A stretch of 64,000 nt of DNA from Pinus tabuliformis (GCA_031772625.1 CM062818.1:1283264277-1283328276), one strand, 5' to 3'; shown: positions 9,454 to 21,286, counted from the first letter of the stretch. A program made the numbers and translations. The notes: generated from the sequence alone by a model not told the origin.

Positions 9454-12400
9454 ATGCATATGAGCCGTGAATTCTTTGAAGCTCTGATAGCGAGTTCGAT
9501 GTTTGAGCAATTGCCAAAGGAGACACAAGAACTGTTGAATAGCATCATGTCGACACCAGCATAAACTGTAGATATTGGAGAAGCAGTGATAGTTGAAGGG
9601 GTTGTGCCCGAGGTTGCTATGGAAGCAGAGGGAACTACTCTGGAAGCTGCAGAGATACCCAAGTCGCCATGGTCACCTAAACCAAGGCCTACCCCAACCC
9701 AGGAGGGCACGAAAGGCAAGAAAGGAAAGCAGGTCGCGACACCACCGGTGCGCATGTCACCTAGGAGAAACCCACCAAAGGACAAGCCCACTGCTTAAGA
9801 AAATGGCAAAGGCATTAACCTAGAACCGGAGGAGGAAGAAATTGAGGATATCCCAATGGATGATGAGGATCTTGGGATAGAAACAGAGGATGTTGAATCT
9901 GAGGGGTCTGACCCCATTACTAAATTTCCTAAGTATGTCCCTCCACGTAGGGGTAAGGCCAAGGTGCCTAAGGACATTGATGAGAGCAAGGTCACCTTGT
10001 ACACACCTCTGCTACCAGAAAAGATTGTTTTTGAAGGACCGTGCTTGGGGTGGATTCCAATGTTGAAATTGGAGGACTGGGACTTAGCTGACATCGAGCG
10101 ATTCCCTCACTTGGCGAAAAACCAGCTGATGCACCGCATCCTCCATAAGACCACCGAGATGATTGCGTTGGAACCACAGAAGTGGCTCAAAGGAGTGGAT
10201 AAGGCAGGCTTGCTCAACCTGCTATGGGTGCCGCACTACAATCACACACCCATTACCTTGCTGGTAATCAAGCAACTGTTGTGCTTAGTACATGATGGGT
10301 GTCTTTGGTTGGAGGAGCCAATACCCCTCACTGGTAGATTGATCCATAGGATCACGAGGCTACCATATTCAGGGGAGAATCTGACTATGATGTTTGGTGG
10401 AAAGGCGGGCAAGCTGGCCCTCACGGAGGCCATGAATAAGAAGTTTGGATTAGTAAAGAAGCCATGTGGCTATGCGATTACAAGCATTTCTAACCCTGCT
10501 CAAAGTGGCCACACAAATATTGGCAGGGAAGGTCATGCGAAAGCGTCGCTCCGAGAAGTACCAATGCCTATCATAGCTCTAGCGGCCCAATGCATAGAAG
10601 GGGTTCAGTTTAATTCGACATGCTACCTTTGCGGTGAGTTCCTCACGAACTACCGTGAGGCGTAGGAGCTCAACAAGACCTTCCACTATGCGTGGCTCTT
10701 GTTGTCCATCGTGCTGGTAGCTTGGGAGCTACCCGAAGACATCCAGTTTCCCTCGATCACGTCGGACCTGCCTGAGGCCACGAAGTATGATTCGCTATGG
10801 GCAACTAAGGATCCTCAGCAAATCAAGGACAACAAGATCTTTTGAATCTTGATGGAAATGAATGTGCACATGGCCATCAACCACAAGCCGCGATTGTCGC
10901 CTATTGTCTTTGATAAATTGCAGTCGTACTCAGAATTTAAGGCTAATTTCCACCATGTATCCATAAGGGCGCGGAAGGACACCGAGAAAAAGTGGCATGA
11001 CTTGCCCTACTTGGCGACGGATGATGTGATTCAAGTGGTTATTGATAGATGGCCGGAAAAATGGTGCACTGCCTTGGACTTAACAGTGGGATCCAGCAAG
11101 ACAGCTGTGCAATAGAAGAAGTATGAATCCAAGCTCAAGATGGAGCAGCTGGCTGAGAAAAGGAGAAAGGAGGTTGAGGATAAGGTTAAGGCAGACCGCG
11201 CTGCCACACAGGAAACAGGCGGACAAACAAGAGGAGAGGAGCGTGGCTCCGACAAAGAGAAGTTTCCCTCCCTAGAAGAAGAGGGAGAAGAGGATGATTA
11301 GACAGAGCCGGGAGGAGCGGACCCGCAGACACATCCGTTCCATATCAAGCGTCCAAGGGGACAAGAAAAAGTAGGGTGGGGGAAGAAGTCCAAGGCCAGT
11401 AAGACGTCCATGGACCCGATCACCCTAACAGAGGGGGATCTGAACAACATTGGAGATACAATGTGGGATGCCACCGCGAAACTGCTGTAGCAATTTGAAC
11501 AGCAACAGCAGTAGGCGTTGGGGGCCATTTAGGCGAATTTGCGAGATACGCAGATTTGGGCATCACAGATTGGCGCGACATCCACCAGTTTGGCCATTAG
11601 TACCTCAAAAGCCATTGGGATTTTGCCTGTGAAGGACTCCCATGCCATAGTGTTGCCAGATGGAGCATTAATGACAGAGACCAAAGCTGACAGGCCTGCT
11701 GTTAGCACACTCAAGAGAGTAGGGCTAAACTTGGCATCGCTTCCTAGCGAGGCGCTCCACCTGCTACAGGATGGGATGATCACGGAATTGACGACCCACA
11801 AGCAGCGCACTTTAAGGGTGATCAGTGAGTAGAACATTAACAATGCTCAGATGGCCATACAATGAGATTCTCCCATCGCCACTGCAAACGACGTGACCGA
11901 TAAGAACAAGCACATAGTCCAGGTCATGGAGGAAGCATGTCGAATGGTCTCAGATTTAGCCATTCCTATGGATGAGCCAGTAGATGTGTGTGTTCGCAAA
12001 CTCGCTACAGGGGTGCGCGACGCCCGCACAGAATTGAAAAAGGTTCAGTTGGAGTTGAACCTCCAAATTGCAAAATTGCAGCTAAGGGCCTAGGCTTCAA
12101 CTCCGGTGGAAGTCAAGGAGAAGCGTGTGATTGCTATTATAGAGGTAATAGCAGTAGTAGAAAGTGCAGTGGCAAACTCCATAATGCTTTTTGAATAGTT
12201 GTTCGAAGTACTAACTAGCCTACAAGAAGACACTACTATGCAAAGGCTGGAAACAGAGGTGCGAGAGCTATAACAACGCTACGATGAGGTAAAAGGGATA
12301 GCGCGTACTGTTGCCCTCACACAGAGACTTGCGAAGTTGTAGGAGGCCAAGGCATTGAAGGAGCAGGTAGATGCAGCTCAGCACAAGGAGGCAGTGCTGA

Positions 12401-12636
12401 AGGCATGCTTGAAGCCTTGGTTGGATGAGGCCTACTTGATCACGACCTCCATTGAAGGCAAGTTGGCTAGTCTGTAGGAGACTCAACAAAAGCTTCAGGT
12501 TGACAGTGCAGGGCCAACAACGAAGAAGTTGGTCGAGGAAATAAAGCAGGCGGTCGCACAGTGCATAGCCGAGGTAGCAGTCATACAAGTTGAGCTGGGG
12601 GTTCTTCACGCCAAGATCTCCGCGCCCACAGAGTGA
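9454..12636 (+). pseudogene. A ORF3: ~1060-codon unknown protein downstream of pol
   Basis: A single frame runs from ATG at 9454 (second in-frame ATG at 9460) to TGA at 12634-12636, in the same sense as pol. I count 16 in-frame stops (11 TAG, 3 TAA, 2 TGA) and one compensated frameshift at about 10484-10555. N-terminal: a short helical segment, then a P/K/R-rich stretch (9650-9790) and an acidic stretch (9825-9910). Middle: a compact-looking domain at 10000-10840 with LIHRITRLPYSGENLTMMFG and HYAWLLLSIVLVAWELPED. Then a charged K/E/R coil (11110-11290) and a Q/E-rich, coiled-coil-like C-terminus (11400-12620). I see no signal peptide, no clear membrane anchor, no catalytic motif and no zinc finger. 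I do not recognise the family. An envelope-like role is possible by position only. Confidence 0.7.
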
Positions 12637-12652
12637 CTCGAGGGCGAGTCAC
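12633..12652 (+). other. Stem-loop over the ORF3 stop codon
   Basis: GTGACTCG and CGAGTCAC pair around AGGG. The first arm contains the terminal TGA of ORF3. It lies about 20 bases before the 3' LTR, in the place where a polypurine tract is expected; the nearest purine run there (TTCGGGGCC) is weak. Confidence 0.55.
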
Positions 12653-12671
12653 CATGTTTGTGTTCGGGGCC

Positions 12672-13649
12672 TGTTGGGAACGAGTTCCCCCAAGAGTCGG
12701 TTTTGGGGCTAAAAGCCCATGTTTTGGGGCAAAAGGCCCAAATTTTGTAATAAAGATGTAAAGTCTCTGCATTTTGTGGTCGCGGAGCACGAAGATGTCA
12801 AAAGGTTGTTTGCCCTTGTTTTGTAAAGTATCATGTCAGCTATAAAGATCTACCCATGGTTCGCAGACCATGGGATTGTATAAAAAGGGAGTCTTAGAAG
12901 AGTCTAAGAAAATAATAGTAGTAGTAGAAGAAGAGTTTAGGGAAGTTCTAAGTGTTCTCGGGTCTTAGCATAGATGGATGCTCTACAGCTGAGTGCGCAG
13001 AGGCCTAGGGTGGAAGTCTGCAGCTGAGTGCGTGGACCCCTGCAGCTGTGTGCGCAGGGTGGATAGAGTTTGTACTGAACTTGAGATATCAATAAAGAGA
13101 AGTATTATGCAAATCATTGTGTATTTTGTCTCTGTTTAATGCATCTGATTATATTATGATACGATCTGGGTTTACATTATAATGCTTATTTAATGTGCAA
13201 ATGTATTCGATTATATCTGTTAATTGAACGCAAGCAAGAATAAAGGATTACACGAAGGTAATTGTAAATGCATGGTAGATTAGGTAACACTTAAGATAAC
13301 TTGGGAACTTATACAGTAACGTAGTCACAGAGGCGCGTAAGTGCCTGGACCTCGGGTTAGGGCTGTGCGAAGATCAGTTGGGTACCTTTGTGGAGGTATT
13401 GAAGGACAGAAGAGAAGGAACATCAATAAGCCCTAAAGGCTTATCGATCTGGACGAAGGCAGGATCAGGAAGTATAGATCGACATCACAACCATCGTAGG
13501 GTGTGGAAACCTGGTTCCTACATCCCCCGATACTGCTTCAGGTGAGACTTAGGTCCACGCTCCACGGGCTGATTCCGAAAGGGCCAGTAGTGTAGGGATT
13601 TGCTTGGTTGACTAACTTTGAACCTGGGTTAGGGCCCATCAACCCAACA
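12672..13649 (+). repeat. A 3' LTR
   Basis: This 978-bp copy of the 5' LTR has intact ends TGTTGGG and CCCAACA, TATAAAAAG at 12879-12887 and AATAAA at 13091-13096. It includes the extra near-tandem block around 12705-12735 that the 5' copy lacks. Confidence 0.92.
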
Positions 13650-14115
13650 AATACATTTTCTCTACCAAGGTTATCAATGATAGTTAGATCAAACTGTTGT
13701 AACAAAAGCAACCATCTAATAATTCTGGCATTCACATCTGGCTTGTTCATCAAATATTTAATAGCAGCATGGCTAGTATGTGCAAAGGTATGGTAACCAG
13801 TGATGTAATGTCTAAATTTATTCAAGGAATGGACAACAACTAGGAGCTCTTTTTCAATCACAGTATATTTCAATTCAACCTTGGAAATATTTTTGCTGAT
13901 GAAGTAACTGGCATAAGGTAACTCGCCATCTATCTAGCCTAGAGATGCTCCTATAGCTTTGTCAAAGGAATCAAGATGGATGTGGAAAGGAAGAGCCCAA
14001 TTTGGGCCTCCGAGTATAGGTGCAGTGGTCAACTTTTTCTTTAGAGTTTTTAGGGCCTCTTGGCAGCTTTCTGACCATAAAAATTCAGAGTCCTTGGCCA
14101 ATAGTCCAAACAAAG
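13650..14115 (-). pseudogene. H RT end and RNase H
   Basis: Reading leftwards from 14115: LFGLLAKDSEFLWSESCQEA, LKKKLTTAPIL (RT thumb and connection), then FHIHLDSFDKAIGASLG, where RNase H starts with D altered in context. Next comes YTVIEKELLVVVHSLNKFRH, HTSHAAIKYLMNKPDVNARI and the end motif LLLLQQFDLTIID at about 13690. The catalytic aspartate in the TDH motif reads TSH. A stop occurs near 13935. Bases 14111-14115 (CAAAG) and 13650-13654 belong to the target duplications of B and A. Confidence 0.85.
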
Positions 14116-16466
14116 TGTTGGCATTATGATGCATGTGTTTTACTTGATGGCAACCCACAAGTAGCAGAACAACTCACTTGTATATGGTAACTAGATGAAT
14201 CTACATGAGAGATATCAAATGTGACAGAATGCATGGTAGTTGTGTTTACATATGTGACAAAATGCAGGGTAGTTCAAAGGAATCAGTTCAGAAGTAATGC
14301 ACACTGGAAAATCACATTATAAAAGTTCTATTTACAGGTAACAAAGTAATGGTACATAAGAACAGGATGATGGAACAAAGGACTACATATCAAAATGAAG
14401 CAATTGAGGAAAAATAATATTTTCAGGTATGTTAAGTTGTATACGTGGTTCACTGTACAAAAAGAGCATATACAACCGGGTTCACTGTACAAAAAGAGCA
14501 TATATGTATGCACGCACTTTCACAAGAGGAAAAACACGTATGAGATGCAAAATTAAGGAAACTAAGGTGAAAGAATACCAAGGGTCAATACCATGGTATT
14601 AGCCCACAATATTGAGCAGAATAACGGTTACTTGATCTCGTCTAAGAATACCACAGGTTCTAATTGTTTTTTTGGTCCGAGGTATTGAAAAAGGCTCTAA
14701 GTATATAAGGAGGTGAAGATCAAAGTGTGAATATGCACAAGTAATGAATATCTTATGAAGTGTTAGATCAAAAGCAAATATGCATGTAATGGGTTTCTAA
14801 TGCTTTGCTTGATCTGGACTAAGTATGCACCTGAGCGTTTTCTAATGATGGATCCGAATCATAATGACTTATCATTATGTGATCTGATAATGGATTGGCT
14901 AGATTTTAGCGCTAACAAATGTTTTGTCCTTTAAATGATATGATGAGTATATCTAAAGTCTAGAATAGCTGCGAAGTTATAAGTTTTTATTTGCAGATCT
15001 ATACACCGGTTCGCCTTGGTGAAGGCGCGTATACACGCTAGTTCACCACTTCCAATTAGCGTATGCAAAACAAAAGCTTGATGTTCAAGGATGACTGATC
15101 TAGCTTATCAGTGCTACTATTTTACTGTTGTTTGTCAATGATGTCTTCATTAGATCTAAAAGTAAAATTGATTGTATAAGGAGATTGAGTCTGATTGATT
15201 GATTGATTAAGTGAGAAAGGTGATCATTGCTGCTATTTGTTTAGAACTCTGTATTTTGACAATAGACCTTCAGAATGTCACTAGTTGGCACAATTTTTGG
15301 TTCATAGATTTTATGATTCAGTATCCTTAGAGGTATACGCAATTTGGATTAAAGGAAGTAGTGTATTCACGCAGGTTGGCTTCATTAAAGTAAAGTATAC
15401 ATTATGACATCTGATTTTGAGGTTGCAGTTGGTTCTAGTTGTTTATGCAGTGTTCTGGGTTCAAATCTGTGTGCTGGTTACAATGATCTGTCTATTCCAG
15501 TTGATTGGTTGAATTTTGATTAAGTGTCGATAGATTGAGGTTTCAGAGAATGGTTGATTCAAAGATTTATGATTGAGTTTCTTGTGGTTGATTCAGAGAT
15601 TGATGATTGGGTTTCAGCTATATGAGAGATTGATGACTGGGTTTCAATTATTGTTTGATGTAGATGTTTTTAATGGTTCTATTACAATGGTGATTGATCT
15701 TGAGCTTCAATTTTACTGATGGGTCCAATATGAAAATTTGATGAAACGTGGCCTTCATATTGTGTTGATGTGTACCTGGAGTATCCAGTCTGAAAAATTA
15801 TCAAACGTGGTCCCTGGAGGATACTGAGGGTTAGAGCCTTCAGAAAGGAAGTCAAAGATTCATGCCAGTAGTGGCTGGAAATTAGATCAGGGGGTTGGAG
15901 CTCCCTTCCAGTAGCAACTGTAGAACGAGTGAAGATGGTAGGCTGACACCTACGTACTAGTAAACATATCAGCCAGTAAAAGATCGAAGGGGTTGTAGCT
16001 ACCTTCCAGTAGAAGCTGGAGAACGAGAGAAGGTTGTATCCTTCTGCAGGTGGGTGCCTGCGTACTGGTATGAGTTTGCACCAACACAAGATTGTAAACA
16101 GATTATTCTTTATATTAAAAGAAGACGAAGACAACAACAACAAGTGGTTTTTCTCTCACATTGGGTTTGCACCTTAAATCTTGGTGTTCATGTGTGTTTC
16201 TTGTGTGTGATGGTTTATTATGTTAAGATTGTACATGGTTACTATTTAATGTTTAATAAAGTACTAATGCATTGATTAGACATCAACATATGATGAATTA
16301 ACTGAATCATAACTTCACTGGATATACATTGGTTGACTTAAGAATAGTTGCATGCACACGCAAGTTCCCTTCACTAAAGTAGCGTATATAAATCTGATAA
16401 TGAAATGAAAAAGTTATTGATTTGTAAACACTGATTCACCCCCCACTCTCATTATTATTCCCAAAA
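14116..16466 (+). repeat. B LTR1
   Basis: 2351 bp, ending CCCAAAA where LTR2 and LTR3 have CCCAACA. TATATAAGG at about 14703 is a candidate TATA box, preceded by a conserved GTATTGAAAAAGG block. A C-tract lies about 30 bases before the 3' end. Several copies of a TATACACG-GTTC-type motif are scattered through it. The 153-residue antisense frame at 15682-16143 is not kept open in LTR2 or LTR3. Confidence 0.92.
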
Positions 16467-16468
16467 AT

Positions 16469-16486
16469 TGGAATCAGAGTGGGTCC
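16469..16486 (+). other. B primer-binding site, internal 1
   Basis: TGGAATCAGAGTGGGTCC follows LTR1 by two bases. It resembles the complement of the initiator tRNA-Met 3' end (TGGTATCAGAGC). The second copy is at 24281-24298. Confidence 0.7.
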
Positions 16487-16528
16487 TTTGGCAGAATCTT
16501 GATTGCTTGAAGGAGATCCATAGTAACA

Positions 16529-17938
16529 ATGGGAAAGAAGCAAAAGAAGAAATCACCTCAAAAGAAGAAGACATCTCAAAGGAATTGTGACAGTGGGAGA
16601 AATGATTGGCCATTATGTGGAAGCAACTCTTCATATTCAGAATCACCTCAGAATGAAGATGAACAAGCAAAAGAATTATCAGGTATGAATTTGTTGTCCT
16701 TTGGTAATACATTTCTCTATTCATTTGAAGATAATGAATGTGACAACGAAACAACTAAATTTTCTCTTATGGGTGAAAGAGACATAAATCAAATAGAGGT
16801 AGAATTTAAAAAGCTCACAGACACAATTAGAGATCAAAAAGATCTAATTGATAAAATGGAATGTACCTGCAAATAAGAAGTTACCAGGTTAAAAGCTCAG
16901 TTGGAGGAAGGAAACAAAGTAAGGAAGCAGTACAAGGAAAAGGAAGATCAATGTCAAAGGCTGCAGGATGAAGTGACATCATTGAGAAATGAAGTAAATG
17001 AAAAGGATACAATAATCAAGAAACTTATAGAAAGATCCAGTTACTATAAAAGTCTTGAAGATGAGATGGTCTCTCTAAAAGAAGATCTTGAAAATTCAAA
17101 TAAGCAGAATGAAGAACTACCGCAAGCAGATGAAGAACAAGAAAATGAGATTCTCAAATTAAGGCAACAAGTGGAAGAAGGTAGAAAGGCTAAAGAAATC
17201 ATGAAGAAGCAATATTTGGAAAAGGAAGAGAAATATCAGGTTGAAGTAAATATCTTAAAAGATAAATTAGAAGAAAAGGACAAAATTTTACGATTTCAAG
17301 ATAGTACTAATATTTTGGATGATATTCTTAGTAGTCAAAGGTCTCGTACTATCAAATCAGGTCTTGGCTTTCATGAAACTGTTAAAGGTGAATCTAGCTC
17401 ACAAACTGAAGCAAGGAACTCTAATGAAAAATTTGAAATGCTCAACAAGGAGATAAGAGGTCAACCCCATCAACAACCAAGGAAATAAATTCTTCAAATA
17501 AAATAATTTACTCCTAACTATGGAAGTGTTAATCTATTATTTCCTCTGATGAATAATGTTGAATGTTTTATATGTCATAATTTTGGACATGTTGCAGCAA
17601 GATGCAGAAGTAGAATGGTTCAAGCTAATAACCGCCACACAGAAATATCATCAGCTTCTAGGTACTTGAAGGGATATTTTTTTTCTTGCAATGTGTTTGG
17701 TCACAAAGCCATTGATTGCTTTAGAAGGAATATGAAACATATAAGATGTTATGCTTGTAACAAGTTTGGGCATATAGCAAAAGAATGCAGGAGAAAATTT
17801 CGGCTAACATACCAAAAGGAGCAAACATCATCACACTCCAAGGTATGGAAGAAGAAGGAATTACAGTCAGAAAGATGTGGCATAGCTCAGTATACAGACA
17901 AAACAGACTTAGGAGGAATTGAAAGTATGAAATTTTAG
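16529..17938 (+). pseudogene. B gag, copy 1
   Basis: One frame of 470 codons starts at MGKKQKKK (ATG 16529), broken by stops at 16874, 17486 and 17504 and ending at TAG 17936. The first 100 residues are basic, then S/D/E-rich. A long coiled-coil segment follows (about 16790-17300, with repeated E/K/L heptad-like pattern). Three CCHC zinc knuckles follow: CFICHNFGHVAARC (about 17564), a middle one in which the first Cys reads F (FSCNVFGHKAIDC, about 17690), and CYACNKFGHIAKEC (about 17750). The zinc-knuckle context resembles Ty1/copia gag. No protease motif follows. It would package RNA but needs enzymes from another element. Confidence 0.85.
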
Positions 17939-19067
17939 TGTTCTAATTCTCATACGTAGTTATCATGAAGACAAGTCATGTATATACACGAGTTAGAAGT
18001 TGCACAATTGCGTATATGAAGAAGTTGTGGGACAAGCATAGTAAAGGGGTCTGATATGGTTCAATCAAGTATCAATTGTATTTTCTATCTTGATGATTGA
18101 TGATTACAGTCTATGGATGTTATTTGGAAGTTATTTTGATCCTCATAAATGGTTGATGACTTGATGTATTACTGGTTGATGTTGATGCCTTGATGATTCT
18201 TACTAATATAAGCGATGATCAGATCTGATAGTAAACAGTTGGCACAGGTTCAGGGGGAGAATATGCTATACTTCTATTAATGCATTGTTGGAATTATGTT
18301 TAGAAGTCTTTGGTACATAACGACTCTTATCAATGGTAAGGATTCTTATGTTTTTGAATTGGTTAAATGATATGTTGCGGTCCTGTGTTGCCTATGATGA
18401 AATCTCATATGATACTTATATTGCTTGAGCCACATAATTGTTATTCAGACCAGATTTATGGATGATTGTGGATGAATCTTTTGATGATGCATATAATACA
18501 TATGATATGTTTCTTACATGGTGATCTTCATAAGGACAAGGAGAAGAACAAAGCTTGAGTACACAACTTCATTATTTGATAAGTATTATTTCTTTTATTT
18601 TGTTGTCATCATGCCTTCAAAGATTCATAAACTTCATATGGTGCAGTTATGAATGAGGATTCCTATAGTTCTTGGCTCTCACATGGTTGAGGATTGATGT
18701 TGTTGATGGTATCAAGAAAGCTTGACAAATGACTATGAGCTCATGGTTTGCTAGATACATATTGCTATCTCTATGATGGATACATATTATGCTGATACAT
18801 GTTGGTTGGCCAAGAGAATGGTGTTATTGCAGGTTTCATGAAGACATGGCTATTTGGAGACATGGATTACTCACATAATGATGATGACTTCTTACTTTAT
18901 GATGATAGGTTTGATTATCATGGTTGAAGCTTATTAGATGTGGATATTGGAAAATCCCTAGTGAAGATACATGGTGGATATAATGAGGATAGTTATGGAA
19001 ATATCATACAATTATTGATGATATTATGGTCATAGATGATGACTATGGTGGTTTCACATATAGATAT

Positions 19068-19108
<41 letters not shown>

Positions 19109-19943
19109 ATGATGTGAATGGTTTTGTATTACTGCTTGGAAATATGACATATGCTTAGTTGATTCATGGAAGGTTATGGAGCAAGGTGATCTTGATAAGA
19201 TCAAGAAGATGAGTTGGTACCTATATACGACATACTTTGTCATAGGTTGATGATATTAAAGGTACAATGGATTATCTTGCAAACTGATGATGGACATATA
19301 TAGGTTGTTGTTTTGGATGCTGTTGACAGATGATTATGGTGCAGATCATTTATGGTGTATGATAGTTGCTGATAACTATGGTATTTGTTATAAATGTCAT
19401 GTATATCATTTTATGTAAAGGTCGTGTAAAGGCCTATGATGTAATAATTGTCATATTCAGTCATGTATGGACGTTTAAGATCATGTCAAATATGTAAGCC
19501 CACTTGGTTGGGTGGATGAATCAAATTTGGTGTACCCCCACTTAGTTGGGTGATTGATGTATCTATAAGTCATTCGTGATAGGAAGGTCATTATAGAGTC
19601 ATGTTATTATTTTGACAAATATTCCCGCAGACTTTGCATGTGCTCAGGGGGAGCGTGGACAATATAGTGCATCCCAGCATGTACTAAGGGGGAGTTTGAT
19701 CAGAGAATTCAACATGTTCCTAGGGGGAGCATGATCAATGTTCATATTCAGTTGTTCAAATATGGAAGTCTTCATTTAACATTGGTCAGTCAACCCTTTT
19801 CCCTTGATGTCAAAGGGGAAGAGTAGCTTGGTGCTTGGAGAGTAGCTTGATGTTTAGAATAGTTTGGTGCTTGTCTTGATGTTATTTACAGGTTGTGGTG
19901 ACCAAACACCAAAGCAGTTGCCATCAAGTCCAAAGGGGGAGAT
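17939..19943 (+). other. B internal 1: non-coding 3' half and polypurine tract
   Basis: About 2 kb without a supported frame, where pol would sit in an autonomous element. It is rich in TGATGATTG-like text. It holds a (TA)n run at 19071-19105, and several GGGGGAG purine motifs near 18255, 19649, 19689 and 19721. The true polypurine tract CAAAGGGGGAGA is at 19931-19942, adjacent to LTR2. Confidence 0.75.
19071..19105. repeat. (TA)n microsatellite in B internal 1
   Basis: About 17 TA units. The equivalent place in internal 2 (about 26879-26892) has only a short CATATATATATGATATG, so the tract expanded or contracted after the duplication. Confidence 0.85.
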
Positions 19944-20295
19944 TGCTACCATTATGATGCATGTGTTGTACTTGATGGCAACCCACTAGTAGAAGAACAA
20001 CTCACTTGTATATGGTAACTAGATGAATCTACAAGGGAGATATCGGATGTGACAGAATGTGTTATCACTGTAAAACTTCCTTAAAAAATTTGGACAACTT
20101 ACATGGTTTCTCAATTCTTGCATCAGTCATGGTCAAGTCATGGTGAAGTCATTTTTATGTTTTAGAGTCTAAGTCATAGGGTTAGAGTCTCATGTCCATC
20201 TTCAAATAAAGTTTGACAGCCTCATTCCATGTCCTAGAAGCCTCACCATGTGTTTAGAAGTCATATCTCACATCATTTTGGAGAAATTTTGAAAC

Positions 20296-20582
20296 TAGCT
20301 ACGAATCCACGTTTTCGTAGCGCAGATAGTGTAAAAATCCTATTTTGCGCTATGAAATCAGTGTTTTCGTAGCGCGCTACGAAACCCCTGAAGCAGCCTG
20401 TTTCAGCAGAAAAATTGTTTTTACTAGTTAACTTCCAGAAGCTTTCCTGAGCAGCTGAGAACTCAATTTTTCAAACTGAAAGAGGCTTTTCTTCCTAACA
20501 TGCTCAAATACAAAAAAATCTTTCAGTTTCTTCAAATTCGTTCTGAGGTGGGAGGCATTTATGGTTAAACTTGCGCTACGAA
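20296..20582. promoter_or_regulatory. Cluster of CTACGAA sites with a 20-bp perfect palindrome
   Basis: A perfect palindrome at 20365-20384 is made of TTTCGTAGCG and CGCTACGAAA. Single half-sites lie nearby at about 20296 (CTACGAA), 20314 (TTCGTAGCGC), 20348 (CGCTATGAAA, one change) and 20575 (CGCTACGAAAC). The cluster lies about 0.9 kb upstream of the C TATA box and may be a binding-site array. Confidence 0.6.
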
Positions 20583-21277
20583 ACTGCTGAAAGTCAAGCT
20601 TTGTCTTCTGGTTTTAGCAGTCTTTTTCAAGATCAGTTTCTGCTTACAGGAAGACGTATTTTGGAATTCTGAGGGAGGTTTCTCTTCATCCACTCTCCAG
20701 CCACAATAACCTATGTCACTTTATTCATAAGTGTTTTCAGTTGGGAGATACTAAGCTTTCATTGAGACCCTAAGTTCGGAAAACGGATTTTTCCTATTTG
20801 ACACGTGTTTTTCAAGGACAGATTCTGGGCAGCTGGATGAATGTTTTAAAAAAACAGGAGAGGTTTTTGTTCTGGACAACATGAGCTACAAAAAAGTCCT
20901 TCAGTTTCAAAAAATTTGTCATGGATGAGGAGATAAAGGCTCTATCCCACGTGCCATTTTCAGGGATCCTAAACCTAAAAACAGGGAAACATGTTCCCTA
21001 ATTTCTAGGGTTTGTCTTCAGTAGTCAGATGACCACGTGGGAGGCTTCATCAAATTCGACTTCTTGAGGTTTCAAGTTGTCAAATAATGCTTTAAATTCT
21101 TAGATAAGGTTGTTGTAATCATGATAAGGAGTTACACTCCTAGTTGTATTAGGTCACTAGCACTCCTAGTTAACAGCTAGTTCTAATTAATGGTTTGTTT
21201 TATGGTTAGAATAGGTGTCACTGATGGAAAATTCGAATTCTCTTGATGAGGGATGATGGAATCCTAATTGTAAATGC

Positions 21278-21286
21278 TATATATAG
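21278..21286 (+). promoter_or_regulatory. C TATA box
   Basis: TATATATAG lies in CTATATATAGAGCAAGAGG, followed about 80-100 bases later by a T-rich stretch. It fits an LTR promoter on the plus strand. Confidence 0.55.

Larger units (their letters stand above)
1594..13649 (+). mobile_element. Element A: full-length Ty3/gypsy element with extra 3' ORF
   Basis: Two direct LTRs (1594-2553 and 12672-13649) begin TGTTGGG and end CCCAACA (decayed to GCCAAAA in the 5' copy). They flank gag, protease, RT, RNase H, integrase and a third ORF. Flanks are ACTAT (1589-1593) and AATAC (13650-13654). Each is one step from ACTAC, which fits the sequence expected at this site in H, so this is a decayed 5-bp target duplication. 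The element sits antisense between the RNase H and integrase of H. The gene order without chromodomain, the Asp-tRNA-like primer site and an ORF after pol suggest the Tat/Athila side of Ty3/gypsy; that placement is inference. Confidence 0.9.

Noticed and set aside
9454..12636. Calling A ORF3 an envelope protein
   Set aside because: I see no signal peptide, no convincing membrane anchor and no cleavage site; position alone is not enough.
15682..16143. 153-residue minus-strand frame in B LTR1
   Set aside because: It lies wholly in LTR sequence, and the corresponding regions of LTR2 and LTR3 are not open.
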